A stretch of 64,000 bases of DNA from Malonomonas rubra DSM 5091 (GCF_900142125.1 NZ_FQZT01000014.1:1-64000); one strand, 5' to 3'; shown: positions 24,325-33,871, counted from the stretch's first letter. The notes: a model not told the origin generated them from the letters alone. Translations and numbers: made by a program.

Positions 24325-27254
24325 TCAACAGCCGCTCTCCCAACCGTCTTCCTGCTCGACAAAGTCGATAAAATCTGCCACAGGCAACGGCTTGCTGTAG
24401 AGGTAGCCCTGAACTTTACGGCAGCCGAGCTGCTGCAGGAACGTCCGCTGCGCCGCAGTTTCCACCCCTTCGGCAACGGTATCGATTTCCAGCTGCCCCG
24501 CCATTCCGATGATGGTCTCAACGATTTTTTCGTCGCTCTGATCTCCCGGCAGATCCATAACGAAGCTGCGATCGATCTTCAGGATCTGGATGGGGAAATT
24601 CTTCAACTGGGTCAAAGAAGAGTAACCGGTGCCGAAATCATCGATGGCGATGGCAATGCCGAGGGCGCTCAGTTCTTCGATCAGGGCGCGGGCATAGTCA
24701 ACATCTGTCATCATCGAGCTCTCGGTAATCTCAACCCCAAGAAACTGCGGATCGAGCCCGGTCTCCTGCAAAATTCCCAGCAGAATTGACAGAAAGTTCT
24801 TATCCGCAAACTGCTTCGGCGAAACATTGACATACACCCGGAAATCGGCCAGCTGAAAACGCTGGGCGAAATCGGCCGCCAAGCGACAGGCGGTCTGCAG
24901 AATCCACTTCCCCAGCGGCAGAATCAGGCCGGTCTCTTCGCACAGCGGGATAAACTCAAAGGGCGGCACCAGCCCGCGCTGCGGGTGGTTCCAGCGCACC
25001 AGGCACTCCGCACCTGTCAGGCAGCGGCCATCGATACTCAGCTGCGGCTGCAGGTAAAGCTCGAACTCCTCCCGCTCCAGCGCCTTCCAGAGCGCCTCTT
25101 CCAGCGCCAGCCGCTGGCGGGTTTTTTCGTCCATGCTCTGGGTGAAGGCGTGAATCACATTTTTGCCATGCTCTTTAGCCGAGTACATGGCGATGTCGGC
25201 GTTTTTCAGCAGATCGTCAACCGTCTCACCATTTTCGGGGTAGGTTGCCATACCGATGCTGACGCCGGTATGGATTTCCCGCCCATCGATGACATGCGCA
25301 CACGACACCTGTTCCAGCACCCGCTCCGCCAGCATATGAATACAGGCCCGATCCTGCACTTCACCAAGCGCGATGACAAATTCATCGCCACCAATCCGGC
25401 TGATGGTGTCTTCGCTGCGGAATATGTTGCGCAGAATCTCGGCAACCCGCTCCAGCAGCTTATCGCCAAAGGCATGGCCAAAGCTGTCATTGACCTTTTT
25501 AAAATTATCCAGATCGAGAAACAGAATACCGACAGAATGCTTGTAGCGTCTTGCCTTGGCGATGGCAATTTCCAGTCGATCGGCCAGCAGCAAACGATTC
25601 GGCAATCCGGTCAGGGCATCATGGTAAGCCTGGTAGCGAATCGTTTCTTCCTTCTTCTTCAGCTCGCGGATATCATGATAAACCGCAATGTGACCGGCCA
25701 GGGAACCGTCTTCGTACGTGTATCGCGATATCGACACCAGCACCGGAATCACATTTCCGAGCGGATCATTCAGAGACAGCTCACCGTCCCAGCTGCCGAG
25801 CAGACGCAAGCTCTCGCGGATGTCACGTGAAAACGGGATGGTGGCCTTCGGCCTGAACATATCAGGCCGTTTACCGAGAATTCTCTCGGCAGCAAAACCG
25901 GTCATGCGGCAGAATTCAGGGTTAACCTTGACCACTGCCCCGGCAGAGTCGAACACCAGGATTCCCTCTTTTGCATGATCGAAAACCTTGCCCATCAGCA
26001 GGAGCTGTTCGTTGGCGGCCTGCAGTTCCTGCGTTCGCTCTTCGACCCGCACCTCGAGGGTGCTGTGCGCCATTTGCAGTTTCGTCTGGCTTTCTACCAG
26101 GCTTTCGATGCTCTGGTTCAGCTCCTCATCCTTGCACTGCAGCTGGCTCGCCATTTCGTTAAAAGCCTCGCTCAGCAAAGACAGGTCGGCATCCCTGGCA
26201 ACATCGAGTCGTTCATTCCAGTGGCCATCGGCGTAACGCTTCATCCCTGCAGCCAATACTTCCAGGCGTTTCCGCAGGGCCCGGCTCAGCAGCATGGCGA
26301 GCAAAACCGCAAACAGCAGGCCTGCTCCCAGAAGGATGGTAAAACGCCTCTTCGCCGCATCGGCATCTGCTCGCATCTGCTGGCGCTGGTTTTCGAATCG
26401 TTCACTCTCGTCATCGATGATGACGTTCAGGTTGAACTGAATCCGGTCCCACGCTTCACTCAGCTTCTTGATCTCATCGCCGAGATAGGAGAGATTCGGA
26501 TCGAACGACCAGACATTGTAAATCCCCAGCAGGTTCAGTTTCAGCAGACGAATATCATCCCGCAGACGCTTGAACTCGGCAGCGACCTCAGCGTGACCTA
26601 GGGTTTCGTTCATCGTCTCCAGAAGGTCAAGGTCGTCTGTTGCGCTATCCAGGATGCGGACAATGGTCTGGGGCTGATGCACCGCGATCTGCTCAACCTG
26701 ACGGAACTGATCATCTAGCACATGAGCCAACTCTTCCAGAACCTTCAACAGGTTCTGATTTGCCGGCAGGGCCATCAGGCCGGAGTCGAGCTGGAGAGAC
26801 ATCATCTGACTGAGGATTGTCGACAGCTGGCTCTGCACCATATCGGCCAGAATCTGTCGGTCTGAAGAAAACAGCCTGTCCGCTTCGGCATAAAACGCGA
26901 GGGCGATTTTCAACCTGGGAAAGCTGTCGGCAAGCTGCTCCATCTGGTTGAGTCGCGGGGAGCCGGCATTGATCTGCAGCAGCTTGGTAGAAATTATAGC
27001 CGCCTGCTCACAAACCGAGAGCAAGCTGTCTATCGAGATATAACCTTCAGTGACATCGTAAAAAAAAAGTTGGATGAAGCGGTGAGCGTACGATCGACCC
27101 GCTCCAGGGTTTCGAAGCGCGCAACAACCTCCGTCGCAAGCTGATCGATCTCCTGCTGCTTGTTTTCAATCTGCAGATAGGCCAGCGCTGCCAGCACCAG
27201 TTGAACACCGAGCAGCAGCGCCAGTCCGAGATTTTTTATGGCGCGAAAAGACAT
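24325..27254 (-). pseudogene. GGDEF-EAL sensor split by a frameshift in a T9 run
   Basis: Two adjoining frames read as one gene. The upstream one (27254-27030) gives MSFRAIKNLGLALLLGVQLVLAALAYLQ, a membrane anchor, and the start of a periplasmic sensor. The downstream one (to 24325) gives the rest of the sensor, HAMP, PAS, GGDEF with RIGGDEFVIA and EAL (GAECLVRWNHPQ). They are joined at nine T on the coding strand (27068-27060). With ten T the frame continues smoothly as NFFFYDVTEGYISIDSLLSVCEQ, giving about 975 residues. The cause could be a sequencing error, a slippage switch or a true mutation. Everything downstream of the break is intact, so ribosomal or polymerase slippage could still make the full protein. 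It lies 10 bases after the heme-binding-type gene. Confidence 0.85.
27060..27068 (-). other. Nine-base homopolymer at the frameshift
   Basis: Nine A on the plus strand (T9 in the coding strand) mark the exact point where the GGDEF-EAL gene changes frame. Runs of this length are prone to polymerase slippage and to sequencing error. Confidence 0.9.
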
Positions 27255-27264
27255 CTAAACTCGA

Positions 27265-28143
27265 TCAGGGCTGGAAGCTCAAGCGCAGAAGTTCACCAAC
27301 TTCACCAGAGCCGAACAGCGGCACGTCACTTTCTGTTTCAGGTTCCGGTTGCCGCCCGGCTATTTCGTAGCGACTGACCCCGAAAAGGTACTGCCCATCC
27401 AGGTTCATCTGCAGATCGTCATCATTGCCGGTCTGCAGCTTGCGAGCGAATTCAATGGTCCAGCGGCCGTCCTGCCAGTATCCCTTAGCGCGCACATCAG
27501 CACGGCTTCCGCCCGGTTCGACAAGATCATATTTAGCGACCTGATTTTCCGTGTAAGCGGCCTGCAATTTCGGTTTATAGGCGGAGCTGCCCTTGTCGCC
27601 GTTGCGCAGCAGGTAAAAAACCTTGCCCGATTTCGACAACAGCAGCAGGGATTTCTTGCTGCGACTGGTGGTGTAGTGCTGAATCTTGTCGTCAGCGTAG
27701 CCTGCATGATCGGTGCGATGCGCTTTCCAGTACCAGACATCGGCCCGGTAAGGGCGATCGGAGGACAGGGTCAAATCAGCGTCCTGCCCCGACATTGCCC
27801 ATTTCAAGACGAAAGAGTCTTCTCGCGTCGGCCCGTTCTGGTAGCTGTTCAGCTCCGGCTTCCAGACCAACGCCCGATGCAGGCGACTCTCATCGGCATC
27901 CGGGAACTCAACCAGAAAATAGAGATGCTCGCCATCGTGGGCCGCTTTAAGCTGCAGCGGAATCTTGGCCACCACATCGTTAACCGTTACCGGTGCGATC
28001 TGCTGCCAGAACGATTCATCAGCATGACCATCGATCTGCGGCGCAGAAGTAATCCGCTTGGCGACAACAGGTTGCTCGGCAAATACGGCCGCGGAAAAAA
28101 ACAGGGACAGGCAAACAAAGGCACAGGTGAGACCAGTACGCAT
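27265..28143 (-). CDS. Periplasmic ethylbenzene-dehydrogenase-type heme-binding protein
   Basis: A 292-residue exported protein with a signal peptide ending at AAVFA. The mature sequence resembles the gamma subunit of ethylbenzene dehydrogenase and related DOMON/CBM9-like heme-binding domains (APQIDGHADESFWQQIAPVTVND, LYFLVEFPDADESR, EDSFVLKWAM, GRWTIEFARKLQTG). These domains bind heme b or sense redox changes in the periplasm. The ATG at 28143 has GGAGG seven bases upstream. The GGDEF-EAL gene follows after only 10 bases, so it may act as the sensor partner of that protein. Confidence 0.75.
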   Translation of the reverse strand: MRTGLTCAFVCLSLFFSAAVFAEQPVVAKRITSAPQIDGHADESFWQQIAPVTVNDVVAKIPLQLKAAHDGEHLYFLVEFPDADESRLHRALVWKPELNSYQNGPTREDSFVLKWAMSGQDADLTLSSDRPYRADVWYWKAHRTDHAGYADDKIQHYTTSRSKKSLLLLSKSGKVFYLLRNGDKGSSAYKPKLQAAYTENQVAKYDLVEPGGSRADVRAKGYWQDGRWTIEFARKLQTGNDDDLQMNLDGQYLFGVSRYEIAGRQPEPETESDVPLFGSGEVGELLRLSFQP

Positions 28144-28172
28144 AAACAAACCTCCATTAGAATATCTTTAGA

Positions 28173-28201
28173 AGAATATTGACAAACAAGAATACTGTCA
28201 A
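28173..28201 (-). promoter_or_regulatory. Promoter of the heme-binding/GGDEF-EAL operon with AGAATA repeats
   Basis: On the minus strand TTGACA (28201-28196) and TATTCT (28178-28173) are 17 bases apart. The word AGAATA occurs three times on the plus strand, at about 28159, 28173 and 28189, one of them forming the -10 box. They look like binding sites of an unknown regulator. Confidence 0.5.
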
Positions 28202-28277
28202 CCGCAAACAGCTTTCTTGATAACAAAACTGTCACTTTGCCAACAGCCGGATGCCGGAAAATACCCATGCCTCGGGC

Positions 28278-28306
28278 TTGACAAACGCAGAAACGTTTTG
28301 TTCAAT
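28278..28306 (+). promoter_or_regulatory. Promoter of the AbiEi-like gene
   Basis: TTGACA at 28278-28283 is a perfect -35 box; TTCAAT at 28301-28306, 17 bases later, matches the -10 box at four of six positions. It is overlapped by the operator-like repeats at 28297-28353. Confidence 0.5.
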
Positions 28307-28353
28307 TCAAACAGAACAAACAATTTGTGAACAATTTACTATTGATGAACAAA
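28297..28353 (+). repeat. Operator-like GAACAA repeats
   Basis: TTTGTTC (28297-28303) and GAACAAA (28314-28320) form an inverted repeat with ten bases between. Two further direct copies, GAACAAT (28329-28335) and GAACAAA (28347-28353), follow. They overlap the promoter and leader of the AbiEi-like gene, as expected for autoregulation by an antitoxin-type repressor. Confidence 0.55.
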
Positions 28354-28372
28354 AAAATAAGGAAAGAAGGAA

Positions 28373-29428
28373 ATGTCTCGACAGAAACTGCTGAATGACG
28401 AGCAAATCATTTACGACAGCATGAAAGCGATCCGCAACCTGCCGCAAAGCAAAATCGAGTTCATGCTGAAGAAAGTGGGCGGACCTTTTGCTGGCACCTT
28501 TCGCCTCTCCGGCCCCTGGGGTGAATATTACTACTACCTGAAAGTTGTCCCGAAGCTCACCCCCACTCTGACCGAACTGGTCATCCACCAGATTAAAACC
28601 AGCCCGGCGCCGCAGGACGCCAACCCTCTTCTGGTCAGCCACTACATTTCGCCCAAACTGGCCGCACAGCTGAAACAACAGGGAATTGAATACGTCGACT
28701 GCGCCGGCAACCTGTTTCTCAACCAGCTCCCGCTTTATATTGAGATCGGCGGCCAGAAGCATGCACCGAAACCGCCGGGAGCCGATCGCCTGTTCCGCAC
28801 AGCCGGGCTGAAACTGGTCTACCTGTTTCTGCGCAACCGGCAGGCGGTCAACGCCACCTATCGCATGCTGGCGGACGACGCCGGGATCGCCCTCGGCGCC
28901 ATCGGCAGCCTGTTCGGCGAGCTGGAAAAGCGCGGCAACGTCAGCAGTGAAAAGGGTGAGCGCCAGCTGCACGCCATCGAAGAACTGCTGCAACGCTGGC
29001 AGCTCGGCTACCTGGAAACCCTGCGACCGAAGCTGACCCTGCAGCGTTGCCAACTCGCCCCCGGCTACAGCATCGCACAACTGACAGAGCGACTGAAACA
29101 GCTGCCCAACAGCAAACAGATACTGATCGGCGGCGAGCTGGGCGCGTCGCTTTTAGTCAGCGGTTTTCAACCACAAAGCGCGGTTTTCTACCTGCCGCAG
29201 GAACACCAGCTGAAGCTGATGCTACAGCTCAACCTGACCCCCGATCCGCAAGGCAGTATCACCCTGCTGCAGCCGTTCGGCCGTCAGTGCAGCTGGACCG
29301 GCTGGCAACCGGAAGGCCTGACCCTGGCCGACCCGCTGCTGACCTTCGCCGAACTCTCCGGCAGCGAAACCGACCAGGTGGCGCAGAAGCTTTACAGCCA
29401 GTACCTGGTGCCGCGACTGGACCGCTGA
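28373..29428 (+). CDS. AbiEi-like winged-helix regulator
   Basis: A 351-residue protein resembling AbiEi antitoxins of type IV toxin-antitoxin systems. Seen are a winged-helix-like region in the middle (VYLFLRNRQAVNATYRMLADDAGIALGAIGSLFGELEKRGNV) and the family-like stretch GIEYVDCAGNLFLNQLPLYIEIGGQK before it. AbiEi proteins repress their own promoter and counter a nucleotidyltransferase toxin, AbiEii. No AbiEii gene follows; the next gene, four bases later, is an ABC-class ATPase. Repeats over the promoter suggest autoregulation. Assigned by pattern only. Confidence 0.7.
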   Translation: MSRQKLLNDEQIIYDSMKAIRNLPQSKIEFMLKKVGGPFAGTFRLSGPWGEYYYYLKVVPKLTPTLTELVIHQIKTSPAPQDANPLLVSHYISPKLAAQLKQQGIEYVDCAGNLFLNQLPLYIEIGGQKHAPKPPGADRLFRTAGLKLVYLFLRNRQAVNATYRMLADDAGIALGAIGSLFGELEKRGNVSSEKGERQLHAIEELLQRWQLGYLETLRPKLTLQRCQLAPGYSIAQLTERLKQLPNSKQILIGGELGASLLVSGFQPQSAVFYLPQEHQLKLMLQLNLTPDPQGSITLLQPFGRQCSWTGWQPEGLTLADPLLTFAELSGSETDQVAQKLYSQYLVPRLDR

Positions 29429-29432
29429 TCTT

Positions 29433-31115
29433 ATGGAACGGCTGCGGAGCAAAATACAGAAGGTCGAGGGGCGCGGTTACAAAGCCTACAAAGAGCTGCA
29501 GGGCGAGTACGATTTCGGCAACTTCCGCCTCAGTATCGACCATGTGCAGGGAGACCCTTTCGCCCTGCCGTCACGCATCAGCGTACAGCTTTCCGCGCAG
29601 CAACACGGCATCCCGGCAAAAATGCACGGCAGCCGCATCCGCACGACGGCGCTGGAAGATTACCTCGCCCGTTGCGTCAGCAAAGCAATCAGCAAACATG
29701 TCAAAGGCAAAAGAGGCACCGGCCGCAGCGGTGAAATAGCGATCAGCTGTAACGGCCAGCAGGTGCTGCGACGCAACGCCGTGATCGTCGATGACCATCA
29801 ACTCGAAGCCCGGCTGCTGTTCGCTCTGCCCGGCACCGGCCGCTCAATTCCGCCGAAACAGGCGGCGCAGATGTTTTTCCACGAACTGCCGCAAATAATC
29901 GCCGAGGGCCTGACCTGGCGGGAGCGTGATCGCGAGCAGATGTGCAGCCACGTCGAGCAGCTGGAAGATCAGCAGGCGCTGCGCGAACAGCTTACGGCAG
30001 CCGGTGCGGTCGCCTTTGTCGCTGACGGTTCGTTGCTCGCTCGCCGCAGCGGCATCGATGACCGGCCGATGAGCTCCGCGGTGCCAACGGCTTCACCCGG
30101 CAGCTTGCGAAAAAGCTTCACCCTGCCAAATCGGGGAGCAGTCGCTGGCATGGCAATCCCGCCCGGAGTCACCCTGATCGTCGGCGGCGGCTTTCACGGC
30201 AAATCGACCCTGCTGCAGGCGCTGGAACTGGGCATCTACAACCAGGTTCCGGGCGACGGTCGTGAGCTGGTCGCGACCATCCCATCGGCGGTGAAAATCC
30301 GCGCCGAAGATCACCGCGTGATCAACAAGGTCGATATCAGCCCTTTCATCGGCACCCTGCCCGGCAACCGGGCGACAGACCAGTTTTCCACCGACAACGC
30401 CAGCGGCAGCACTTCTCAGGCGGCCAATATTATCGAAGCACTGGAATGCGGCTGCAACTGCCTGCTGATCGATGAAGACACCTCGGCAACCAACTTCATG
30501 ATCCGCGACGCCCGCATGCAACAACTGGTGCCGGACACGCAGGAACCGATCACCCCGCTGCAGCACCGGGTGCGCCAACTCTATCAGCAGGAAGGGGTTT
30601 CATCGATCATCGTCTGCGGCGGCTCCGGTGATTATCTCTCGGTTGCCGATACCGTCATCATGCTTGACAACTACCATTTGCAGGATGTCAGTGCGCAGGC
30701 AAAAAGGCTGGCTGGCCCGGCACCGAAATCTGCCGACGAAAGATCACTCCGCCCCGCAAAGCTGCGCCAGGTTTCGCTTGCTGTCAGTGGCCGCGAAGGC
30801 AGGGAGGCAAAAATCCAGGTGCGGGAGAAACGACTGCTCGACTACGGTCGCAAGCGCATCGACCTGTCGAAAGTCGAACAGCTGGTCGACGCCGGGCAGA
30901 CCGAAGCGATCGGCCGCTTGCTGCATGACAGTTTCAAAAATGACCCGCAGCAGCCTGATGGACTTCGCGCCACCCTGGAACAGGCGTTGACCAATGTGGA
31001 TAAAAAAGGGCTCGACATCCTGCTGCCGTGGAAAGCAGGACACCTGGCCATGCCACGGCTTTACGAACTGATGGCGGCAGCGAACCGGTTACGCGAGTCA
31101 AAAAAACCACACTAA
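29433..31115 (+). CDS. MRB1-type predicted ABC-class ATPase
   Basis: A 560-residue soluble protein of the predicted ABC-class ATPase family related to the trypanosome RNA-editing protein MRB1590. The P-loop is GGGFHGKST at 251-259, a signature-like stretch GSTSQAANIIEALE at 325-338, Walker B LLIDEDTSA at 344-352, and VCGGSGDYLSVADTVIMLD follows. The 240-residue N-terminal part forms the family-specific domain, and the C-terminal part (after about 460) is basic. Members probably bind nucleic acid, but bacterial functions are unknown. It is coupled to the AbiEi-like gene. Confidence 0.85.
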   Translation: MERLRSKIQKVEGRGYKAYKELQGEYDFGNFRLSIDHVQGDPFALPSRISVQLSAQQHGIPAKMHGSRIRTTALEDYLARCVSKAISKHVKGKRGTGRSGEIAISCNGQQVLRRNAVIVDDHQLEARLLFALPGTGRSIPPKQAAQMFFHELPQIIAEGLTWRERDREQMCSHVEQLEDQQALREQLTAAGAVAFVADGSLLARRSGIDDRPMSSAVPTASPGSLRKSFTLPNRGAVAGMAIPPGVTLIVGGGFHGKSTLLQALELGIYNQVPGDGRELVATIPSAVKIRAEDHRVINKVDISPFIGTLPGNRATDQFSTDNASGSTSQAANIIEALECGCNCLLIDEDTSATNFMIRDARMQQLVPDTQEPITPLQHRVRQLYQQEGVSSIIVCGGSGDYLSVADTVIMLDNYHLQDVSAQAKRLAGPAPKSADERSLRPAKLRQVSLAVSGREGREAKIQVREKRLLDYGRKRIDLSKVEQLVDAGQTEAIGRLLHDSFKNDPQQPDGLRATLEQALTNVDKKGLDILLPWKAGHLAMPRLYELMAAANRLRESKKPH

Positions 31116-31216
31116 AAAGTGCGATAAGCCGCCATTCCCCCCTTGTTCCCCCGGCGCAAAACTGTTAAAAATCAAGCCTGTTTTTTACTATGACTGTATT
31201 TTTTTAAGGTTTTTCC

Positions 31217-33016
31217 ATGCCGATTATCAGCGGCCTGCTTAAAGTTCTCGACAAAACCGGCTTCCGCCTGCTGGTTTTGGCATCCGTTGTCGGCATTGTC
31301 TCCGGTTGTGGAGCGCTTCTTTTCTACTTCGCCACCAACAGCGTTGAACACCTGATGCTGGGAAAAATCGGTGCATTTCATCCTCCCCTCGAAGGCACGC
31401 CCGAATCCTCCTTCACGACCTTTATTGGCGATCTCTCTGCTCCTTACCGCTGGTGCCTGTTTCTCGTTCCGGCCGTCGGTGGACTTTTTTCCGGCTGGCT
31501 GGTCTACAAATACGCCCCGGAAGCGGAGGGTCACGGTACTGACGGCGCACTGGAAGCCTTCCACCGCAAGCGGGGCGTCATCCGCGGGCGGGTCCCGATT
31601 GTCAAAACCATCGCTTCGATCGTCACTATCGGCACTGGTGGCTCAGCTGGCCGCGAGGGTCCGATCGCCCAGATCGGTGCCGGCTTCGGTTCCTTTGTCG
31701 CCACCAAGCTGGGGCTCTCGACCATGGACCGGCGCATCCTGCTGCTGGCAGGTATGGCGGGCGGTGTCGGTGCGACCTTCCGTTCACCGCTGGGCGGCGC
31801 ACTGTTCGCCGTCGAAGTCCTCTACCGCGATCCGGAGTTCGAGCACGAAGGTTTAATCCCCTGCATCATCTCATCGATCACCGCTTACTCGTTGTTTGGT
31901 GCTGTGACCGGCTGGGAGCCGCTCCTCGACACACCGCTTTTCCGCTTCGATCATCCTGCTGAGCTGCTGCTGTATCTTGCGCTCGGTGTCTGCTGCGCCC
32001 TGCTCGGCGTGGTTTATGTCAAAACCTTTTATGGCGTGCGCGACCTGTTCAAACTGCTGCCGGTTGACAACTGGCTGAAGCCGGCAATCGGCGGTCTGGC
32101 CCTCGGCCTGCTTGCCATGTTCATCCCGCAGGTTCTTGGTTCCGGCTACGGCTGGGTGCAGGCCGCCCTGTACGGAAAAATGGCGCTCTGGGTCATGTTG
32201 GTGGTCGCGCTGGCAAAAATCATCGCCACCAGCCTGACAATCTCTTCCGGCGGCTCTGGCGGCGTTTTTGCCCCGTCGCTGGTGATCGGCGCCATGCTCG
32301 GTGGGGCCTTCGGCGCATCGGCGGAAATTCTCTTCCCCGCCCTGACCCAGGACCCGCGTGCTTACGTGTTGGTCGGCATGGCCGGATTCTTCGCCGGAGT
32401 CGCCAACGCGCCGATCGCGACATTGATCATGGTCAGCGAGCTGACCGGCAACTACGGCCTGCTCGCCCCGCTGATGCTGGTCTGCGTCGTCGCCATGATC
32501 GTCATGCGCAAAAACAGCATCTACGAAAAACAGGTCGCCGGCAGATTCGATTCGCCAGCCCACATGGGTGATTTCGTCATCGATGTGCTGGAGGGGATCA
32601 CCGTTCGCAAGCTGGCGCGAAAGGGGCGCAAACCGACCCTGATCCCGGAAGGAATGACCCTTCCGGACATTCTCGACAAGATTGCCTCGGCTAAAACAGC
32701 CTACTATCCCGTCATCAATAAGGATGGTCAGATGACCGGCATTTTCTCGGTCAACGATATCCGGCGGATCTTGAATGAAGATATCCCGCCGACCCTTGTC
32801 ATTGCTGGCGACATGGCGACCAAGAACGTGATCAGTGCGACACCGGATGAGCACCTGACGGAAGTCATGAAAAAACTGACGGCGCGCAACCTGGACGAGA
32901 TTCCGGTGGTCGACAGTGAAGATCCACAAAAGGTGCTGTATATGCTGTCACGACGAACGCTGTTGGCGCACTATGCGGAGCAGGTGGAGAAAACGAAGGA
33001 GGAGTTTACGGAGTAA
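31217..33016 (+). CDS. ClC-type chloride channel/transporter with CBS domains
   Basis: A 599-residue inner-membrane protein of the ClC family with about ten membrane segments. The selectivity motif GTGGSAGREGP lies at 139-149, with the gating Glu at 147. The second motif GSGGVFAPSLVIGAMLGGAFG is present. After the membrane part (about residue 435) come two CBS domains (from about 465 and 530), which usually bind nucleotides. A fluoride-type leader was looked for upstream and not seen. It is a single gene. Confidence 0.93.
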   Translation: MPIISGLLKVLDKTGFRLLVLASVVGIVSGCGALLFYFATNSVEHLMLGKIGAFHPPLEGTPESSFTTFIGDLSAPYRWCLFLVPAVGGLFSGWLVYKYAPEAEGHGTDGALEAFHRKRGVIRGRVPIVKTIASIVTIGTGGSAGREGPIAQIGAGFGSFVATKLGLSTMDRRILLLAGMAGGVGATFRSPLGGALFAVEVLYRDPEFEHEGLIPCIISSITAYSLFGAVTGWEPLLDTPLFRFDHPAELLLYLALGVCCALLGVVYVKTFYGVRDLFKLLPVDNWLKPAIGGLALGLLAMFIPQVLGSGYGWVQAALYGKMALWVMLVVALAKIIATSLTISSGGSGGVFAPSLVIGAMLGGAFGASAEILFPALTQDPRAYVLVGMAGFFAGVANAPIATLIMVSELTGNYGLLAPLMLVCVVAMIVMRKNSIYEKQVAGRFDSPAHMGDFVIDVLEGITVRKLARKGRKPTLIPEGMTLPDILDKIASAKTAYYPVINKDGQMTGIFSVNDIRRILNEDIPPTLVIAGDMATKNVISATPDEHLTEVMKKLTARNLDEIPVVDSEDPQKVLYMLSRRTLLAHYAEQVEKTKEEFTE

Positions 33017-33391
33017 GTTTCTGCTTACGTTTTGCAACATCAAAGAAAACGATGAGACTGTCTTCGACTCCAAATGAACGGATCGATTCACCAATGACCA
33101 GTGACTGTTGTGAACTGAAAGGGGCCCAAATTGGGGCAGCGCTAATCGCACACCAGCGCATTGCGAGCTTGCTCGCTGCGATCCCGCCGGTTTTAACCGA
33201 AAGGGTACACAGTAAGTTGATTTGCAGCAAGGCGGATGAACCCCACTGGGTTTCAATCTTCTACAGATAAAAAGAGCATTTTTGCTTCCTTTTTGTTGCG
33301 ATTGACAAAAAGGAAGGCGCCTGGCGGGGCGCAACCCGCCGACTTTGAAGTAAGCTCAGTGTGAGCACTCGAGCCACAACTTTAAACGACC
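33017..33391. other. 375-base intergenic region holding hairpin-repeat copy 1
   Basis: The first half (33017-33230) contains short frames in both directions but no convincing gene. It includes a small inverted repeat (GCGAGC-tt-GCTCGC near 33165). The second half carries the multi-hairpin repeat listed at 33285-33340. No promoter is obvious. Confidence 0.5.
33285..33340 (+). repeat. Multi-hairpin intergenic repeat, copy 1
   Basis: Two hairpins in a row. The first has 12-base arms CTTCCTTTTTGT (33285-33296) and ACAAAAAGGAAG (33305-33316). The second has arms GGCGGG (33323-33328) and CCCGCC (33335-33340) with the loop GCGCAA. The linker contains GCGC and the element ends in GAC. The same plan, with other stem bases, occurs at 38103-38159. 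Confidence 0.8.
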
Positions 33392-33871
33392 ATGAGCAAC
33401 GAAAAACTCCATCATTTATTAGCCGTCGATGTCGGTCTCCACACCGGCCTCGCCCTTTTCTCCGAAAACGCCGAGCTGCTCTGGTACCGCTCCCACCACC
33501 TCTCTTCCCCGGCAAAGCTGAAAAAAGTCATCGGCAAACTACTCCGCGAACAACCCCGTCCGACCCACGTATTGCTGGAAGGTGGCGGCCCACTGGCCGA
33601 ACTCTGGATAACGGAAGCCGACAAACTCAGCATCGAAACAACCCAGATCCACGCCCAGCAATGGCGTAATCGGCTTTTCTATTCACGCCAGCATCGCAGT
33701 GGCTCACAAGCCAAAAGAGAGGCGGACGGGCTGGCCCGTCAGGTGATCGAGCAGCTCGGCGGGAAAAAACCAACCAGCTTGCGCCACGATACTGCCGAAG
33801 CAATCCTCATCGGCCTTTTCGGTCTACTGGAACTCGGCTGGCTGGTGCAGTGGCCGATAAAAAAAGATTAG
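33392..33871 (+). CDS. RNase H/RuvC-fold protein
   Basis: A 159-residue protein with a RuvC-like RNase H fold. The acidic residues are in the expected order: D13 in LLAVDVGLHTGLALF, E63 in HVLLEGGG, and D132 in RHDTAEAILIGLFGLLELG. The pattern resembles Holliday-junction resolvase-type proteins (RuvC/YqgF clan), so it may be a small structure-specific nuclease. It stands alone, 52 bases after a hairpin-repeat copy. The family within the clan is not recognised. Confidence 0.7.
   Translation: MSNEKLHHLLAVDVGLHTGLALFSENAELLWYRSHHLSSPAKLKKVIGKLLREQPRPTHVLLEGGGPLAELWITEADKLSIETTQIHAQQWRNRLFYSRQHRSGSQAKREADGLARQVIEQLGGKKPTSLRHDTAEAILIGLFGLLELGWLVQWPIKKD

Noticed and set aside
31116-31216. Fluoride riboswitch before the ClC gene
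   Set aside because: The conserved bases and pseudoknot of that class were looked for by eye and not found in these 100 bases.
33006-33270. Short open frames on both strands (74 and 72 codons) before hairpin-repeat copy 1
   Set aside because: Neither has a good start signal and they overlap each other; the region looks like non-coding repeat-associated sequence.
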